This document shows, one piece after another, positions 16,810 through 26,229 of a DNA stretch of 64,000 nucleotides. Source of the stretch: Lysinibacillus halotolerans (GTDB taxonomy: Bacteria > Bacillota > Bacilli > Bacillales_A > Planococcaceae). Numbering within the stretch: position 1 is the first letter of the stretch; each line of letters starts with the position of its first letter. Under the pieces are notes generated by a model. That model searched no databases, had not been told where the DNA came from, and was given only the letters and a program-made list of their open reading frames with translations. The translations under genes and the position numbers were made by a program. The DNA lies in assembly GCF_003711845.1 (NCBI RefSeq), contig NZ_RHLQ01000001.1, positions 124,001 to 188,000 of the forward strand. The letters run 5' to 3'.

Positions 16810-18843
16810 ATGAAGATTCGCGACTTAGGGGTACTAGCTGCAGTAATAATGATTGTAGCCATGCTCATTATCCCTCTACCGACATGGTTATTAAGCTTTT
16901 TAATTATTATTAATATCACGTTATCTTTACTCGTTTTATTAGTAACAATGAATATGAAAGAAGCATTAGACTTTGCCATATTCCCTTCGATTATTTTGTT
17001 ATTAACATTATTCCGATTAGGGTTAAGTATATCGACAACCCGTGCCATTTTAGCGAATGGGGATGCGGGGGATGTGGTCGAAACCTTTGGTGAATTTGTT
17101 ACAGGTGGGAATGTATTAGTCGGTTTAGTCATTTTCATGTTGTTAGTGATTATAAACTTCATCGTCATTACAAAAGGTTCAGAACGTGTCGCTGAAGTGG
17201 CAGCACGATTTACATTAGATGCAATGCCTGGTAAACAAATGAGTATTGATGCGGATTTGAATGCCGGGATGATTTCTGAAAAAGAAGCAAGAGAGCGCCG
17301 AGAAAAAGTTTCAAAGGAATCGGATTTTTACGGTGCAATGGATGGTGCGACGAAATTTGTTAAAGGTGATGCGATAGCGTCGATTATTATGGTTTTTATC
17401 AACCTGTTGTTTGGTATTATCATTGGGATGCTCCAGCTTGATTATTCGTTAACAGATGCTGCTTCCCATTTCTCAAAACTGACAGTCGGTGACGGTCTTG
17501 TTGCCCAAATTCCAGCTTTACTCGTTTCAACAGCGACGGGTATTGTCGTAACCCGTGCAGCATCAGATGGAAATTTAGGAGAAGATATTACAAAACAATT
17601 GTTTGCCCAATCGAAACTTCTATATATCGCTGGGGGAACGATATTCCTTTTAGGATTATTCACGCCAATTCCGGATTGGATTACAATTCCTATTGCACTT
17701 ATTTTAATTGGCGGAGCTTATATGATTCATAATAAAAAGCAAGAAGATCCGGAAGAATTACTTGAAATTGAAGAAGAAGTAGCAACAGATACAATGAAGA
17801 GTCCTGAAAATGTAGTGAATTTATTAAATGTCGATCCAATTGAATTTGAATTTGGCTATGGATTAATTCCGTTAGTCGATGCAGCTCAAGGTGGCGATTT
17901 ATTAGACCGGGTTGTCATGATCAGGCGGCAATTAGCATTGGAATTAGGTATTGTTATTCCTGTTGTACGAATACGTGATAATATTCAACTCCAACCGAAT
18001 GAATATCGCATTAAAATTAAAGGGAATGAAATGGCAAAAGGGGAGTTATTACTAGATCATTATTTAGCAATGAGTCCAGGTGAAGATGATTCCATCGACG
18101 GAATCGATACGATTGAGCCATCCTTTGGTCTTCCTGCAAAATGGATTACTGAAAAAACGAAGGAAGATGCGGAAATGCTCGGATATACAGTCGTTGATCC
18201 ACCGAGTGTTGTTTCTACTCATTTAACTGAAATTATTCGTGCAAATGCCCATGAATTACTAGGTCGTCAAGAAACAAAACAATTAGTTGATCATTTACGT
18301 GAAAATTATCCAATACTTGTAGACGAATTAACACCAACACCTTTATCGATTGGTGAGATTCAAAAAGTGTTAGCAAAACTGTTAAAAGAAAATGTTTCGA
18401 TTCGTAATTTACCAATTATTTTTGAAACATTGGCGGACTATGCAAAATTAACGAGTGACCCGGATGTATTGACAGAGTATGTTCGTCAAGCTTTAGCTAA
18501 GCAAATAACGTCCCAATATGTTTCAGATGGTCCAAATTTAAAAGTGATAACGATTCCTGGAAAAATAGAAAAACTAATCGCAGATAGTATTCAACAAACG
18601 GATCATGGAAATTACTTAGCAATGAACCCTCAAGATTCCCAAGCAGTTTTAGAAGCAATTGCTAAAGAAGTTGAGAGAGTATCCTTTATGGAACAATCTC
18701 CTATCATTCTATGCTCACCAGGAATACGGATGTATTTAAGACAATTAACAGAACGTTATTTCTCTCAAATACCGATTTTGTCCTATAATGAATTAGATGC
18801 AAATGTAGAAATTCAAAGTGTTGGAGTGGTGAATGTAGAATGA
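16810..18843 (+). CDS. flhA: Flagellar export gate protein FlhA
   Basis: 677 residues, normal length. Eight hydrophobic helices occupy about the first 310 residues, interrupted by the conserved cytosolic FHIPEP-type region (AARFTLDAMPGKQMSIDADLN). The C-terminal cytosolic part (about 350-677) contains the ring-forming domains with VIPVVRIRDN and LTPTPLSIGEIQKVLAKLL. FlhA docks chaperone-substrate complexes and uses the proton gradient for export. The SD AGGAGGGAAA is upstream. The stop overlaps the flhF ATG. Confidence 0.97.
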   Translation: MKIRDLGVLAAVIMIVAMLIIPLPTWLLSFLIIINITLSLLVLLVTMNMKEALDFAIFPSIILLLTLFRLGLSISTTRAILANGDAGDVVETFGEFVTGGNVLVGLVIFMLLVIINFIVITKGSERVAEVAARFTLDAMPGKQMSIDADLNAGMISEKEARERREKVSKESDFYGAMDGATKFVKGDAIASIIMVFINLLFGIIIGMLQLDYSLTDAASHFSKLTVGDGLVAQIPALLVSTATGIVVTRAASDGNLGEDITKQLFAQSKLLYIAGGTIFLLGLFTPIPDWITIPIALILIGGAYMIHNKKQEDPEELLEIEEEVATDTMKSPENVVNLLNVDPIEFEFGYGLIPLVDAAQGGDLLDRVVMIRRQLALELGIVIPVVRIRDNIQLQPNEYRIKIKGNEMAKGELLLDHYLAMSPGEDDSIDGIDTIEPSFGLPAKWITEKTKEDAEMLGYTVVDPPSVVSTHLTEIIRANAHELLGRQETKQLVDHLRENYPILVDELTPTPLSIGEIQKVLAKLLKENVSIRNLPIIFETLADYAKLTSDPDVLTEYVRQALAKQITSQYVSDGPNLKVITIPGKIEKLIADSIQQTDHGNYLAMNPQDSQAVLEAIAKEVERVSFMEQSPIILCSPGIRMYLRQLTERYFSQIPILSYNELDANVEIQSVGVVNVE

Positions 18844-19985
18844 AAATGAAAAAATATACAGCACCTTCAATTGCAGAAGCGATGAAATTGGTACGTGCAG
18901 ATTTAGGCGAAGATGCCGTCATCATTAACTCAAAAGTTGTTGTGACAAAAAAATTATTCGGTTTAATTAAACAAAAGAATTTTGAAGTACTTGCAGGGGT
19001 GGACCAGGTAGAATTGCAATCAAATTCTTCAAGTCTACCTGATTTACCAGTTCAAATGAAAAATTTAAAAGGGCCAGTGCAACCTTTGCAAGGACAAATT
19101 GACGATTCAGTAACAAATGAACTGAAAAATGAAATAGCAGATTTAAAGACTATGTTGCAGTCAATGCATAGGCATACGATTCAATCAGATGTACCGGAGC
19201 ATGTTGTGCCCCTTATTGACTTTTTAAAACGTCAAGAGCTTAACGGAGAGCTCATCACGGCAATTAGTGATGAGCTTTTTGTGCACCAAAAACATTCCAA
19301 TCAACCTTTAACAAAGGAACAGATGAAAGAAATAGCAATGAACACCCTTCGGAACCGTTTATCTGACTTACCGATGGGTGGATTGTCCTATGAGCGGAAA
19401 TATATCAATGTATTAGGGCCAACTGGTGTAGGAAAAACAACTACCATTGCCAAAATGGCAGCCCGTTCGGTATTGGAAAAAAAGAAAAAAATCGGCTTCA
19501 TTACAACGGATACGTACCGAATCGCGGCTATAGAACAATTAAAAACCTATGCCAATCTTCTACAAGCACCGGTTGAAATTGTATATAACGACAACGATTA
19601 TAAAGCTGCCATTGAAAAGTTTGCCCATCTCGATTTAGTGTTCATTGATACCGCAGGACGGAATTATAAAGAAGCGAAATATGTAGAAGATCTAAAAAAA
19701 ATGATTAACTTCGATGAGGAAGTTGAATCCTATTTAGTCCTTGCTTTAACGGCAAAGGAAGGGGATATGGATACAATTACTCGACAGTTTAATGGGATAA
19801 ATATAGGTAAATTTATCTTTACGAAGATAGATGAAACAAATTCTATTGGAACTATGTTCAATTTAATGATTAAATATAATAAAGGACTTGCTTACTATAC
19901 AAATGGACAAGAAGTACCAGAAGATATGGAAGAAGCTAATCTTGAAAAAGTCCTAGAATTGTTCTTTCAAGGAGAATTTTCATGA
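18840..19985 (+). CDS. flhF: Flagellar placement SRP-type GTPase FlhF
   Basis: 381 residues. A basic N-terminal domain starts MKKYTAPSIAEAMKLVRADLG. The SRP GTPase domain has P-loop GPTGVGKTTTIAKM near residue 195, TTDTYRIAAIEQLKTYA, and DTAGRNYKE. FlhF sets the position and number of flagella together with the ParA-like FlhG encoded next. It overlaps flhA by 4 bases and flhG by 4 bases, so the three are probably coupled. Confidence 0.96.
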   Translation: MKMKKYTAPSIAEAMKLVRADLGEDAVIINSKVVVTKKLFGLIKQKNFEVLAGVDQVELQSNSSSLPDLPVQMKNLKGPVQPLQGQIDDSVTNELKNEIADLKTMLQSMHRHTIQSDVPEHVVPLIDFLKRQELNGELITAISDELFVHQKHSNQPLTKEQMKEIAMNTLRNRLSDLPMGGLSYERKYINVLGPTGVGKTTTIAKMAARSVLEKKKKIGFITTDTYRIAAIEQLKTYANLLQAPVEIVYNDNDYKAAIEKFAHLDLVFIDTAGRNYKEAKYVEDLKKMINFDEEVESYLVLALTAKEGDMDTITRQFNGINIGKFIFTKIDETNSIGTMFNLMIKYNKGLAYYTNGQEVPEDMEEANLEKVLELFFQGEFS

Positions 19986-20854
19986 GAGATCAAGCTGAAA
20001 AGTTAAGAATGAAAATGCTGGAAAGTCAAGGTGCTTTAGGAAGGTCCATCGCTGTAGTTAGTGGGAAAGGAGGAGTAGGTAAAAGTAATTTTTCTACCAA
20101 CTTTGCAATTAATCTCGCCAAACTAGGTAAAAAGGTTGTTGTGATTGATATGGACATAGGAATGGGAAATGTCCATATTATCATAGGTAAAACGGCCCGT
20201 TATAGTTTGAAAGATTACTTGTTCGGAGAAGTTTCATTGAAGGAAGTCATGTATGAAGGTCCCCATAACTTGCAATACATTTCCGGCGGTTCGGGTATGG
20301 CTTCTATCATAGAATGGTCCGAAGAAATGTTTAATGGGTTAATCGATGCCTTCGAACAATTGCAAAAGTCCTTCGATTATATTTTGTTTGATATGGGTGC
20401 TGGTGCTACTAGTTGGTCTTTGGATCTACTTACTTCTATTGATGAAATAATTGTCATTACAACAGCGGAACCAACTGCTATAACGGATGCATATTCGATG
20501 ATGAAGTTTATCCATTTAAGGGATCAAAGTAAAACATTTTATCTATTATGTAATCGAGCCTTCTCTAAAGAAGAAGGAATAGAAACGTTGAGTAGACTAG
20601 AAAATACGATGATGAAATTTTTAAATAAACAAGTTTCAATTTTAGGTTCTTTACCTGAAGATACATCTGTAAGAAAAGCTGTTCGAGAACAAGTGCCCTT
20701 TTCCATTGCTTACCCTAATAGTCCTATTGCAACAACTTTGAAAGTGATGGTGCAACAATTTGTAGATCGTCAAATGATAGAAGTACATGGTCAAGCAAAA
20801 ACGACTACCTTCTTATCGAAATTGCGAAGTATTTTTTCGAAAGGGCGTGATTAA
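19982..20854 (+). CDS. flhG: MinD/ParA-like flagellar number regulator FlhG
   Basis: 290 residues. The N-terminus has the short helix that stimulates FlhF (DQAEKLRMKMLE). The deviant Walker A is SGKGGVGKSNFSTN (about 25-38), then VVVIDMDIGMGNVHII and DYILFDMGAGATSWS. FlhG is a membrane-associated ATPase controlling flagellar number and C-ring assembly. It is called YlxH in B. subtilis. It overlaps flhF by 4 bases and is followed directly by cheB. Confidence 0.95.
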   Translation: MRDQAEKLRMKMLESQGALGRSIAVVSGKGGVGKSNFSTNFAINLAKLGKKVVVIDMDIGMGNVHIIIGKTARYSLKDYLFGEVSLKEVMYEGPHNLQYISGGSGMASIIEWSEEMFNGLIDAFEQLQKSFDYILFDMGAGATSWSLDLLTSIDEIIVITTAEPTAITDAYSMMKFIHLRDQSKTFYLLCNRAFSKEEGIETLSRLENTMMKFLNKQVSILGSLPEDTSVRKAVREQVPFSIAYPNSPIATTLKVMVQQFVDRQMIEVHGQAKTTTFLSKLRSIFSKGRD

Positions 20855-22015
20855 TTGGAATTCTCACCAAAAAGCAAACTATTAATAGTAGATGACTCGG
20901 CTTTTATGAGAAAGCTAATTAGCGACTTTTTTGCAGATAATTCAAAAATTGAAGTGATTGGCACAGCTCGTAATGGTAAGGACGCCATTCAAAAAATCCA
21001 ATCATTAAAACCAAATGTTGTGACAATGGATGTAGAAATGCCTGAAATGAACGGGTTAGATGCATTGAAGGAAATTATGAAGCAATGCCCAGTTCCGGTT
21101 ATTATGCTATCCAGTACAACTAAAAGTGGTGCTGAGACAACATTAAAAGCTATGGAAAATGGAGCAGTAGATTTTGTTGCGAAACCAAGTGGAACAATCT
21201 CTCTCGACTTACATAAAGTTAAAGAAGAATTAGTACATAAAGTAGAGCAAGCTGTGCATGTTTCCGTTGCTAAATTAAAAAAACCGATTGGACAACCAAA
21301 TACATCTGTAGGTAATGCTACAACGAGTCTTTTAAAACGAGATATGATTTTCCGTCAATCAACTATTACTCTACCTAAAATAAGTGAAAGATTTAGCGAT
21401 GTGGATAGGTTATATCATCAAAAACAACCTTTGAACTCGTCGAAAAAGATACTACTAATAGGTACATCAACGGGTGGTCCACGGGCATTACAAGAGGTCA
21501 TCACAAAAATACCGAAAACGATAAAAGCACCGATTTTAATCGTTCAACATATGCCGGCAGGATTTACTAAATCTCTTGCAGATCGTTTGAATCAGTTAAG
21601 TCAAATAAATGTAAAAGAAGCTGAACATGGTGAGCAACTACAAGAAGGTGTTGCTTATATCGCTCCTGGTGGTTATCACTTAAAACTAAAAAAAGTCGGT
21701 TCAATTTTTGAAATTGTTTTGGATAATGATGAACCACCACGTTCAGGCCATCGACCAGCTGTAGATGTCATGTTCGAAAGTGTGAGTAAAATAAAAGACT
21801 TTGATAAAGTTGCTGTGGTTATGACGGGAATGGGATCCGATGGCTCAAAGGGATTAGTCGATTTAAAACAAAATGGAAATGTAATTGCAATTGCGGAGTC
21901 AGCGAATACATGTATTGTGTACGGTATGCCAAAAGCTGCCATTGAAACAAAACTTGTCGATGAAGTAGTAGATGTTGACGATATTGCTCAAGCGATTATG
22001 AAATATATGCCTTAA
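20855..22015 (+). CDS. cheB: Chemotaxis protein-glutamate methylesterase CheB
   Basis: 386 residues. An N-terminal receiver (LLIVDDSAFMR; VTMDVEMPEMNG; MLSSTTKSG) is joined by a linker at about 125-195 to the methylesterase domain. Catalytic parts visible are GTSTGGPRAL, IVQHMPAGFT and MTGMGSDGSKG. CheB removes methyl groups from receptors during adaptation. The start is a TTG directly after the flhG stop with AAGGGCGTGA upstream. CheR is not in this window, as in B. subtilis. Confidence 0.96.
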   Translation: MEFSPKSKLLIVDDSAFMRKLISDFFADNSKIEVIGTARNGKDAIQKIQSLKPNVVTMDVEMPEMNGLDALKEIMKQCPVPVIMLSSTTKSGAETTLKAMENGAVDFVAKPSGTISLDLHKVKEELVHKVEQAVHVSVAKLKKPIGQPNTSVGNATTSLLKRDMIFRQSTITLPKISERFSDVDRLYHQKQPLNSSKKILLIGTSTGGPRALQEVITKIPKTIKAPILIVQHMPAGFTKSLADRLNQLSQINVKEAEHGEQLQEGVAYIAPGGYHLKLKKVGSIFEIVLDNDEPPRSGHRPAVDVMFESVSKIKDFDKVAVVMTGMGSDGSKGLVDLKQNGNVIAIAESANTCIVYGMPKAAIETKLVDEVVDVDDIAQAIMKYMP

Positions 22016-22030
22016 AGGGAGTGTTTTCTA

Positions 22031-24094
22031 GTGGAACTAAATCAATATTTAGAAATGTTCATCGAAGAAAGTAAAGAACATTTACAATCATGCAGTGACA
22101 ATTTGTTAGAGCTTGAAAAAAATCCGGAAGACATCGCGATTGTAAACGAAATATTTCGTTCAGCCCATACATTAAAAGGGATGTCTGCAACAATGGGCTA
22201 CGAAGATTTAGCAGATTTGACCCATAAAATGGAAAATGTTTTAGATGCTATTCGTAACGAAAAAATACTAGTTACTCCTGATGTACTAGATGTTGTGTTT
22301 GAATCGGTCGATCATTTGGAAGCGATGGTTATGAATATTGCGGACGGTGGAGATGGAAAAAGAGATGTTTCGAACACTGTTGCGAAATTAAAAAGAATTG
22401 AATCTGGTGAACCGGTTCAACAAAATGCTGTTGAACTAGCTGCGGCCGAAGTGGCTACTACGACTTTAGTAGAGCAAAATAGTCCCGAATTGGATTATGA
22501 CAGCTTTGAAAAGACTGTAATACTACAATCAACCGAACAAGGATTCAATGCATATGAAATCTCGGTTACATTACGTGCGGATTGTTTATTGAAAGCAGCA
22601 CGCGTATATATGGTTTTTGATATTTTAGAAAAAAATGGCGATGTTGTAAAATCAAGACCAACTGTAGACAAATTAGAAGAAGAACAGTTTGATCAAGATT
22701 TCAAAGTAGCATTAATTACTCAAACAAGTGTAGATGAACTGCATAGTAAAATTTTAAAAGTTTCTGAGGTTGAGAAAGTTACGATTACACAGTTAACGAA
22801 GGATAAATTCATTACATCAGCTTCAGCAGAAGCCGCAACTACTATAGAAGAAGTTCGTGAAAACGAAAATCCAATCGTTCCTCAACAAAAGGGACAAGAA
22901 GAATCTGTTAGCCAAAAAACTTCTTCTCCTACAAAACATGCAACGAGTAAAACGATTCGAGTAAGTATTGAACGTCTAGATATTTTAATGAATCTATTCG
23001 AAGAACTAGTAATTGATAGAGGAAGACTTCAATCGATCTCTACGGAAGTGAAACATGCTGAATTGAACGAGACTGTTGAGCGTATGAGCCGCACAATGGG
23101 CGATTTACAAAATATAGTGTTAACAATGCGAATGATTCCGATTGAAACGGTATTTAATCGATTCCCGAAAATGGTTCGGACACTATCCCGTGATTTAAAG
23201 AAAAAAATCAATCTGGAAGTCATTGGTGCTGAAACGGAACTTGATCGTACAGTAATCGATGAAATTGGAGATCCATTAGTCCATTTAATTCGAAATTCTG
23301 TAGATCACGGTATTGAAAGTCCTGAAGTTCGCCGTGCTAACGGGAAACCGGAAGAAGGAAATGTAACGTTACGTGCCTACCATAGTGGAAACTATGTATT
23401 CATTGAAATTGAAGATGATGGTGCAGGAATTAACCGGGACAAAGTATTAAATAAAGCGATTTCGAAAGGGATTGTTTCGAAGGAAATAGCTTCTACTTTA
23501 TCTGATAAACAAATTAACGAGCTTATTTTTGCATCAGGCTTCTCTACAGCAGATGTCATTTCTGATATTTCAGGACGTGGTGTAGGTCTTGATGTTGTAA
23601 AAACGACGATTGAATCATTAGGTGGAAATATTTCAATTGAATCAACTGAAGGAGTAGGATCAATCTTCTCGATTCAATTGCCATTAACGTTGTCGATTAT
23701 TTCCGTTATGTTAGTAGAAATTGAACAAGAAACGTATGCGATTCCTTTATCATCAATTATTGAAACGTCGATTATTAAAAACAGTGACATTTTAAATGCT
23801 CATAACCAAAAAGTAATTGATTTCCGAGGCAAGGTAGTGCCACTTATCTTCTTAGAGGAAATTTTTGAAGTACCGAGAAAAGAACAAATTGATCAAGATT
23901 ACCATTCGGTAGTTATTGTTCGTAAAGGTGAAAAACTTGCAGGTTTAGTAGTAGATTCCTTTATCGGTCAACAAGAAATCGTTCTGAAGTCATTAGGAAA
24001 CTACTTAACAAACATATTTGCTATTTCTGGAGCGACTATTTTAGGAAACGGTAAAGTAGCATTAATCGTTGATTGCAATGCGTTAATGAAATAA
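22031..24094 (+). CDS. cheA: Chemotaxis histidine kinase CheA
   Basis: 687 residues from a GTG start. P1 domain with phosphorylated His in RSAHTLKGMSATMG (about 44-57); P2 domain about 155-260; dimerisation domain beginning SKTIRVSIERLDILMNLFEE (about 320); HATPase with VHLIRNSVDHGIE, IEDDGAGI and SGRGVGLDVV; CheW-like C-terminus from about 550. CheA phosphorylates CheY and CheB in response to receptors. It lies 15 bases after cheB. Confidence 0.97.
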   Translation: MELNQYLEMFIEESKEHLQSCSDNLLELEKNPEDIAIVNEIFRSAHTLKGMSATMGYEDLADLTHKMENVLDAIRNEKILVTPDVLDVVFESVDHLEAMVMNIADGGDGKRDVSNTVAKLKRIESGEPVQQNAVELAAAEVATTTLVEQNSPELDYDSFEKTVILQSTEQGFNAYEISVTLRADCLLKAARVYMVFDILEKNGDVVKSRPTVDKLEEEQFDQDFKVALITQTSVDELHSKILKVSEVEKVTITQLTKDKFITSASAEAATTIEEVRENENPIVPQQKGQEESVSQKTSSPTKHATSKTIRVSIERLDILMNLFEELVIDRGRLQSISTEVKHAELNETVERMSRTMGDLQNIVLTMRMIPIETVFNRFPKMVRTLSRDLKKKINLEVIGAETELDRTVIDEIGDPLVHLIRNSVDHGIESPEVRRANGKPEEGNVTLRAYHSGNYVFIEIEDDGAGINRDKVLNKAISKGIVSKEIASTLSDKQINELIFASGFSTADVISDISGRGVGLDVVKTTIESLGGNISIESTEGVGSIFSIQLPLTLSIISVMLVEIEQETYAIPLSSIIETSIIKNSDILNAHNQKVIDFRGKVVPLIFLEEIFEVPRKEQIDQDYHSVVIVRKGEKLAGLVVDSFIGQQEIVLKSLGNYLTNIFAISGATILGNGKVALIVDCNALMK

Positions 24095-24121
24095 TGAAGA
24101 TGAATGAAAGAGGTGTTGGTC

Positions 24122-24565
24122 ATGAATGCTGTTGAACAAGAGATTTTAAAGGTCATTGTCTTTCAATTAGCAGATAAGGAATATGCCATTCCTTTATCGA
24201 ATGTACAAGGAATTGAAAAACTAATGCATATTACGCGGGTTCCTAAGACGGAGAAATATGTAAAGGGTGTTATTAATTTACGTGGAGTTGTCACACCTAT
24301 TATTGATTTACGTGAACGATTCGGAATACCTGTATCTGATAACGAAGAAACAACTCGAATTATTATTATTACGACGGATGAGATGGAAGTTGGATTTGTA
24401 GTCGATTCAGCAAATGATGTAATTGATATACCGGTCAACGCCATTGAACAACAACCGGAAGTAGTAGGCTCCAATGAAGTTGATTTTATATCTGGTGTAG
24501 CAAAATTGGAAAATCGATTATTAATATTATTGCATCTAGATAAAGTATTAAATCCAGCTGAGTAA
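24122..24565 (+). CDS. cheW: Chemotaxis coupling protein CheW
   Basis: 147 residues, a single CheW domain: KVIVFQLADKEYAIPLSNVQ at the start and VKGVINLRGVVTPIIDLRER in the middle. CheW links receptors to CheA. The ATG at 24122 follows AAAGAGGTG with 5 bases spacing; an upstream ATG at 24104 overlaps that SD. Expected position between cheA and cheC. Confidence 0.96.
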   Translation: MNAVEQEILKVIVFQLADKEYAIPLSNVQGIEKLMHITRVPKTEKYVKGVINLRGVVTPIIDLRERFGIPVSDNEETTRIIIITTDEMEVGFVVDSANDVIDIPVNAIEQQPEVVGSNEVDFISGVAKLENRLLILLHLDKVLNPAE

Positions 24566-24597
24566 ATGATGTTTCAGTTAAAAGTGGGGATAAAGTA

Positions 24598-25230
24598 ATG
24601 GGGCAAATTGAAAAAATTACGTCGCTGCACTTAGATGTTTTAAAGGAGATAGGAAATATAGGTGCTGCACATGCTGCGACGTCCCTTTCTGAGTTGTTAA
24701 GAAAGAAAATCGATATGCATGTGCCAAAGGTGGAAATGGTGTCGTTTAATGACATGATGGAGCATGTTGGTGGCGCTGAAACGGTCGTTGTTGGTATTTA
24801 TCTTCGCATAGAAGGTGATGTGGACGGTAGTATGTTTTTCATTCTGCCTATTGCACAAGCAAATCGTTTTATTCAAAGGTTAATTAACGATCCACATTTT
24901 AATTTTAATGAACATCCAATTTCAGAAATCGGTTTATCCGCCATGCAAGAGTTGGGAAATATATTGTCTGGTTCCTATTTGTCGGCTTTGTCTGATTTTA
25001 CTGGCTTAAAAATTTATCCAACCGTTCCAGGTTTAAGTGTCGATATGTTTGGGGCGATCATTAGTATTGGGTTAATTGAAATTTCTGAAGTTAGTGACCA
25101 TGTTATTGCCATTAATACTTCTATTTTTGAAGAAGATATAAAGCATCGAAATGAAGTTCAAGGACATTTCTTTTTATTACCAGATCCTGAATCCTTTACA
25201 TCGATTTTTAAATCATTAGGAGTTTCATAA
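24598..25230 (+). CDS. cheC: CheY-P phosphatase CheC
   Basis: 210 residues. Both CheC active-site helices are visible with their E/N pairs: LKEIGNIGAAHAATSLSELL (about 16-35) and SAMQELGNILSGSYLSAL (about 117-134). CheC dephosphorylates CheY-P and is activated by CheD, encoded immediately downstream. The AAAAGTGGGG upstream acts as SD. Confidence 0.96.
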   Translation: MGQIEKITSLHLDVLKEIGNIGAAHAATSLSELLRKKIDMHVPKVEMVSFNDMMEHVGGAETVVVGIYLRIEGDVDGSMFFILPIAQANRFIQRLINDPHFNFNEHPISEIGLSAMQELGNILSGSYLSALSDFTGLKIYPTVPGLSVDMFGAIISIGLIEISEVSDHVIAINTSIFEEDIKHRNEVQGHFFLLPDPESFTSIFKSLGVS

Positions 25231-25231
25231 C

Positions 25232-25735
25232 ATGATTCAATCTATTAATCATCAAGTCGTTAAAGTGGGAATTGCAGAATTAGATATAGTAAAAACGCCC
25301 GATACAATTCGAACATCCGGTTTAGGCTCTTGCGTTGGAGTTGTGTTATATGATGAAACTAAAAAAATTGCAGGGTTAGTTCATATAATGTTACCCGATT
25401 CCAATTTAGCTAGAGCCGAAACGTTGAATTCAGCTAAATTTGCCGATACCGGCATAAAAGCTTTAATTGAGAGATTAAAAATTGAAGGTGTTCAAACCTT
25501 TCGATTAAAGGCGAAAATAGCTGGTGGTGCACAAATGTTTAAATTTACTTCTGCTAAAGATACTATGAGAATTGGTCCTAGAAATGTCGAAGCTGTCAAA
25601 AAGGAACTGAAGAAAAATAGCATTCCGATAATTGCTGAAGATACGGGAGGCAATAGTGGAAGAACAATTGAGTTTGATCCCGCTACTTGTATGTTGAACA
25701 TTCGAACGGTGAATCAAGGAGTGATGGAAATATGA
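25232..25735 (+). CDS. cheD: Chemoreceptor glutamine deamidase CheD
   Basis: 167 residues. The catalytic Cys is in TSGLGSCVGVVLYD and the His in AGLVHIMLPDS; KIAGGAQMF and DTGGNSGRTIEFD are further family motifs. CheD deamidates receptor glutamines and binds CheC. Its TGA stop overlaps the ATG of the following small membrane protein. Confidence 0.96.
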   Translation: MIQSINHQVVKVGIAELDIVKTPDTIRTSGLGSCVGVVLYDETKKIAGLVHIMLPDSNLARAETLNSAKFADTGIKALIERLKIEGVQTFRLKAKIAGGAQMFKFTSAKDTMRIGPRNVEAVKKELKKNSIPIIAEDTGGNSGRTIEFDPATCMLNIRTVNQGVMEI

Positions 25736-26022
25736 TGTTTGGATCTATTTTTTATAATTTTTGGGCTGCCATCATCGGGTTTTCCCTCTATTTCTTTAGT
25801 ACGCTATCTAAAGATGTACCTTTAAAGGTCCTGATCGGTTCTTTTATAGCTGCCATTATTTCATTTCTTCTTATGTATGCCTTTCGATTTGTAATCGCTT
25901 ATATATTACATACACCTGAAGAAAATTTGGTTACGGATAGAAATGATTCTATACAAATACAGCCTCAAGATGAAAAGGATTTGTCGACGATTGAATTGAG
26001 AGATGAACCTCAAAGGAACTAA
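25732..26022 (+). CDS. Small two-helix membrane protein of unknown function, between cheD and sigD
   Basis: 96 residues starting at the ATG of 25732 (or the next codon), with AAGGAG at 25717-25722 as SD; ATGA overlap with the cheD stop indicates coupling. Two hydrophobic helices at about 5-25 and 33-55 are separated by a short KDVPLK loop; the last 35 residues are hydrophilic and acidic. I do not recognise a family. In B. subtilis sigD directly follows cheD, so this gene is an addition here. Being last before a terminator, it closes the fla/che transcription unit. Confidence 0.75.
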   Translation: MMFGSIFYNFWAAIIGFSLYFFSTLSKDVPLKVLIGSFIAAIISFLLMYAFRFVIAYILHTPEENLVTDRNDSIQIQPQDEKDLSTIELRDEPQRN

Positions 26023-26078
26023 TTTAGAATGTTCCTGGAAATTCGTCATAAAAAAGACAAATTATTGATAATTAAATG

Positions 26079-26106
26079 AAAAGAGTCGGGGAAACGGCTC
26101 TTTTTT
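26079..26106 (+). terminator. Intrinsic terminator between fla/che and sigD
   Basis: AAAAGAGTCG (26079-26088) pairs with CGGCTCTTTT (26095-26104), ten pairs with one G-U, loop GGGAAA, followed by a run of six T. This should end much of the fla/che transcript before sigD. Confidence 0.85.
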
Positions 26107-26181
26107 CATAGTTAATTGCAAAAAATAGTCCAAAAGGTAATGTATTTTATCTAATATATGAGTGTGTTTTTTTGTGACATT

Positions 26182-26190
26182 TGATATAAT
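26182..26190 (+). promoter_or_regulatory. Extended -10 promoter candidate for sigD
   Basis: TGATATAAT at 26182-26190 is a perfect extended -10 (TGnTATAAT). The -35 region at about 26162-26167 (GTGTTT) is weak, which extended -10 promoters tolerate. It lies between the terminator and the sigD start, about 40 bases upstream of the ATG. Activity is inferred. Confidence 0.6.
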
Positions 26191-26229
26191 AATTGGTAGT
26201 AAGGAACGTTTGTAAGAGAGGTGGATTCG

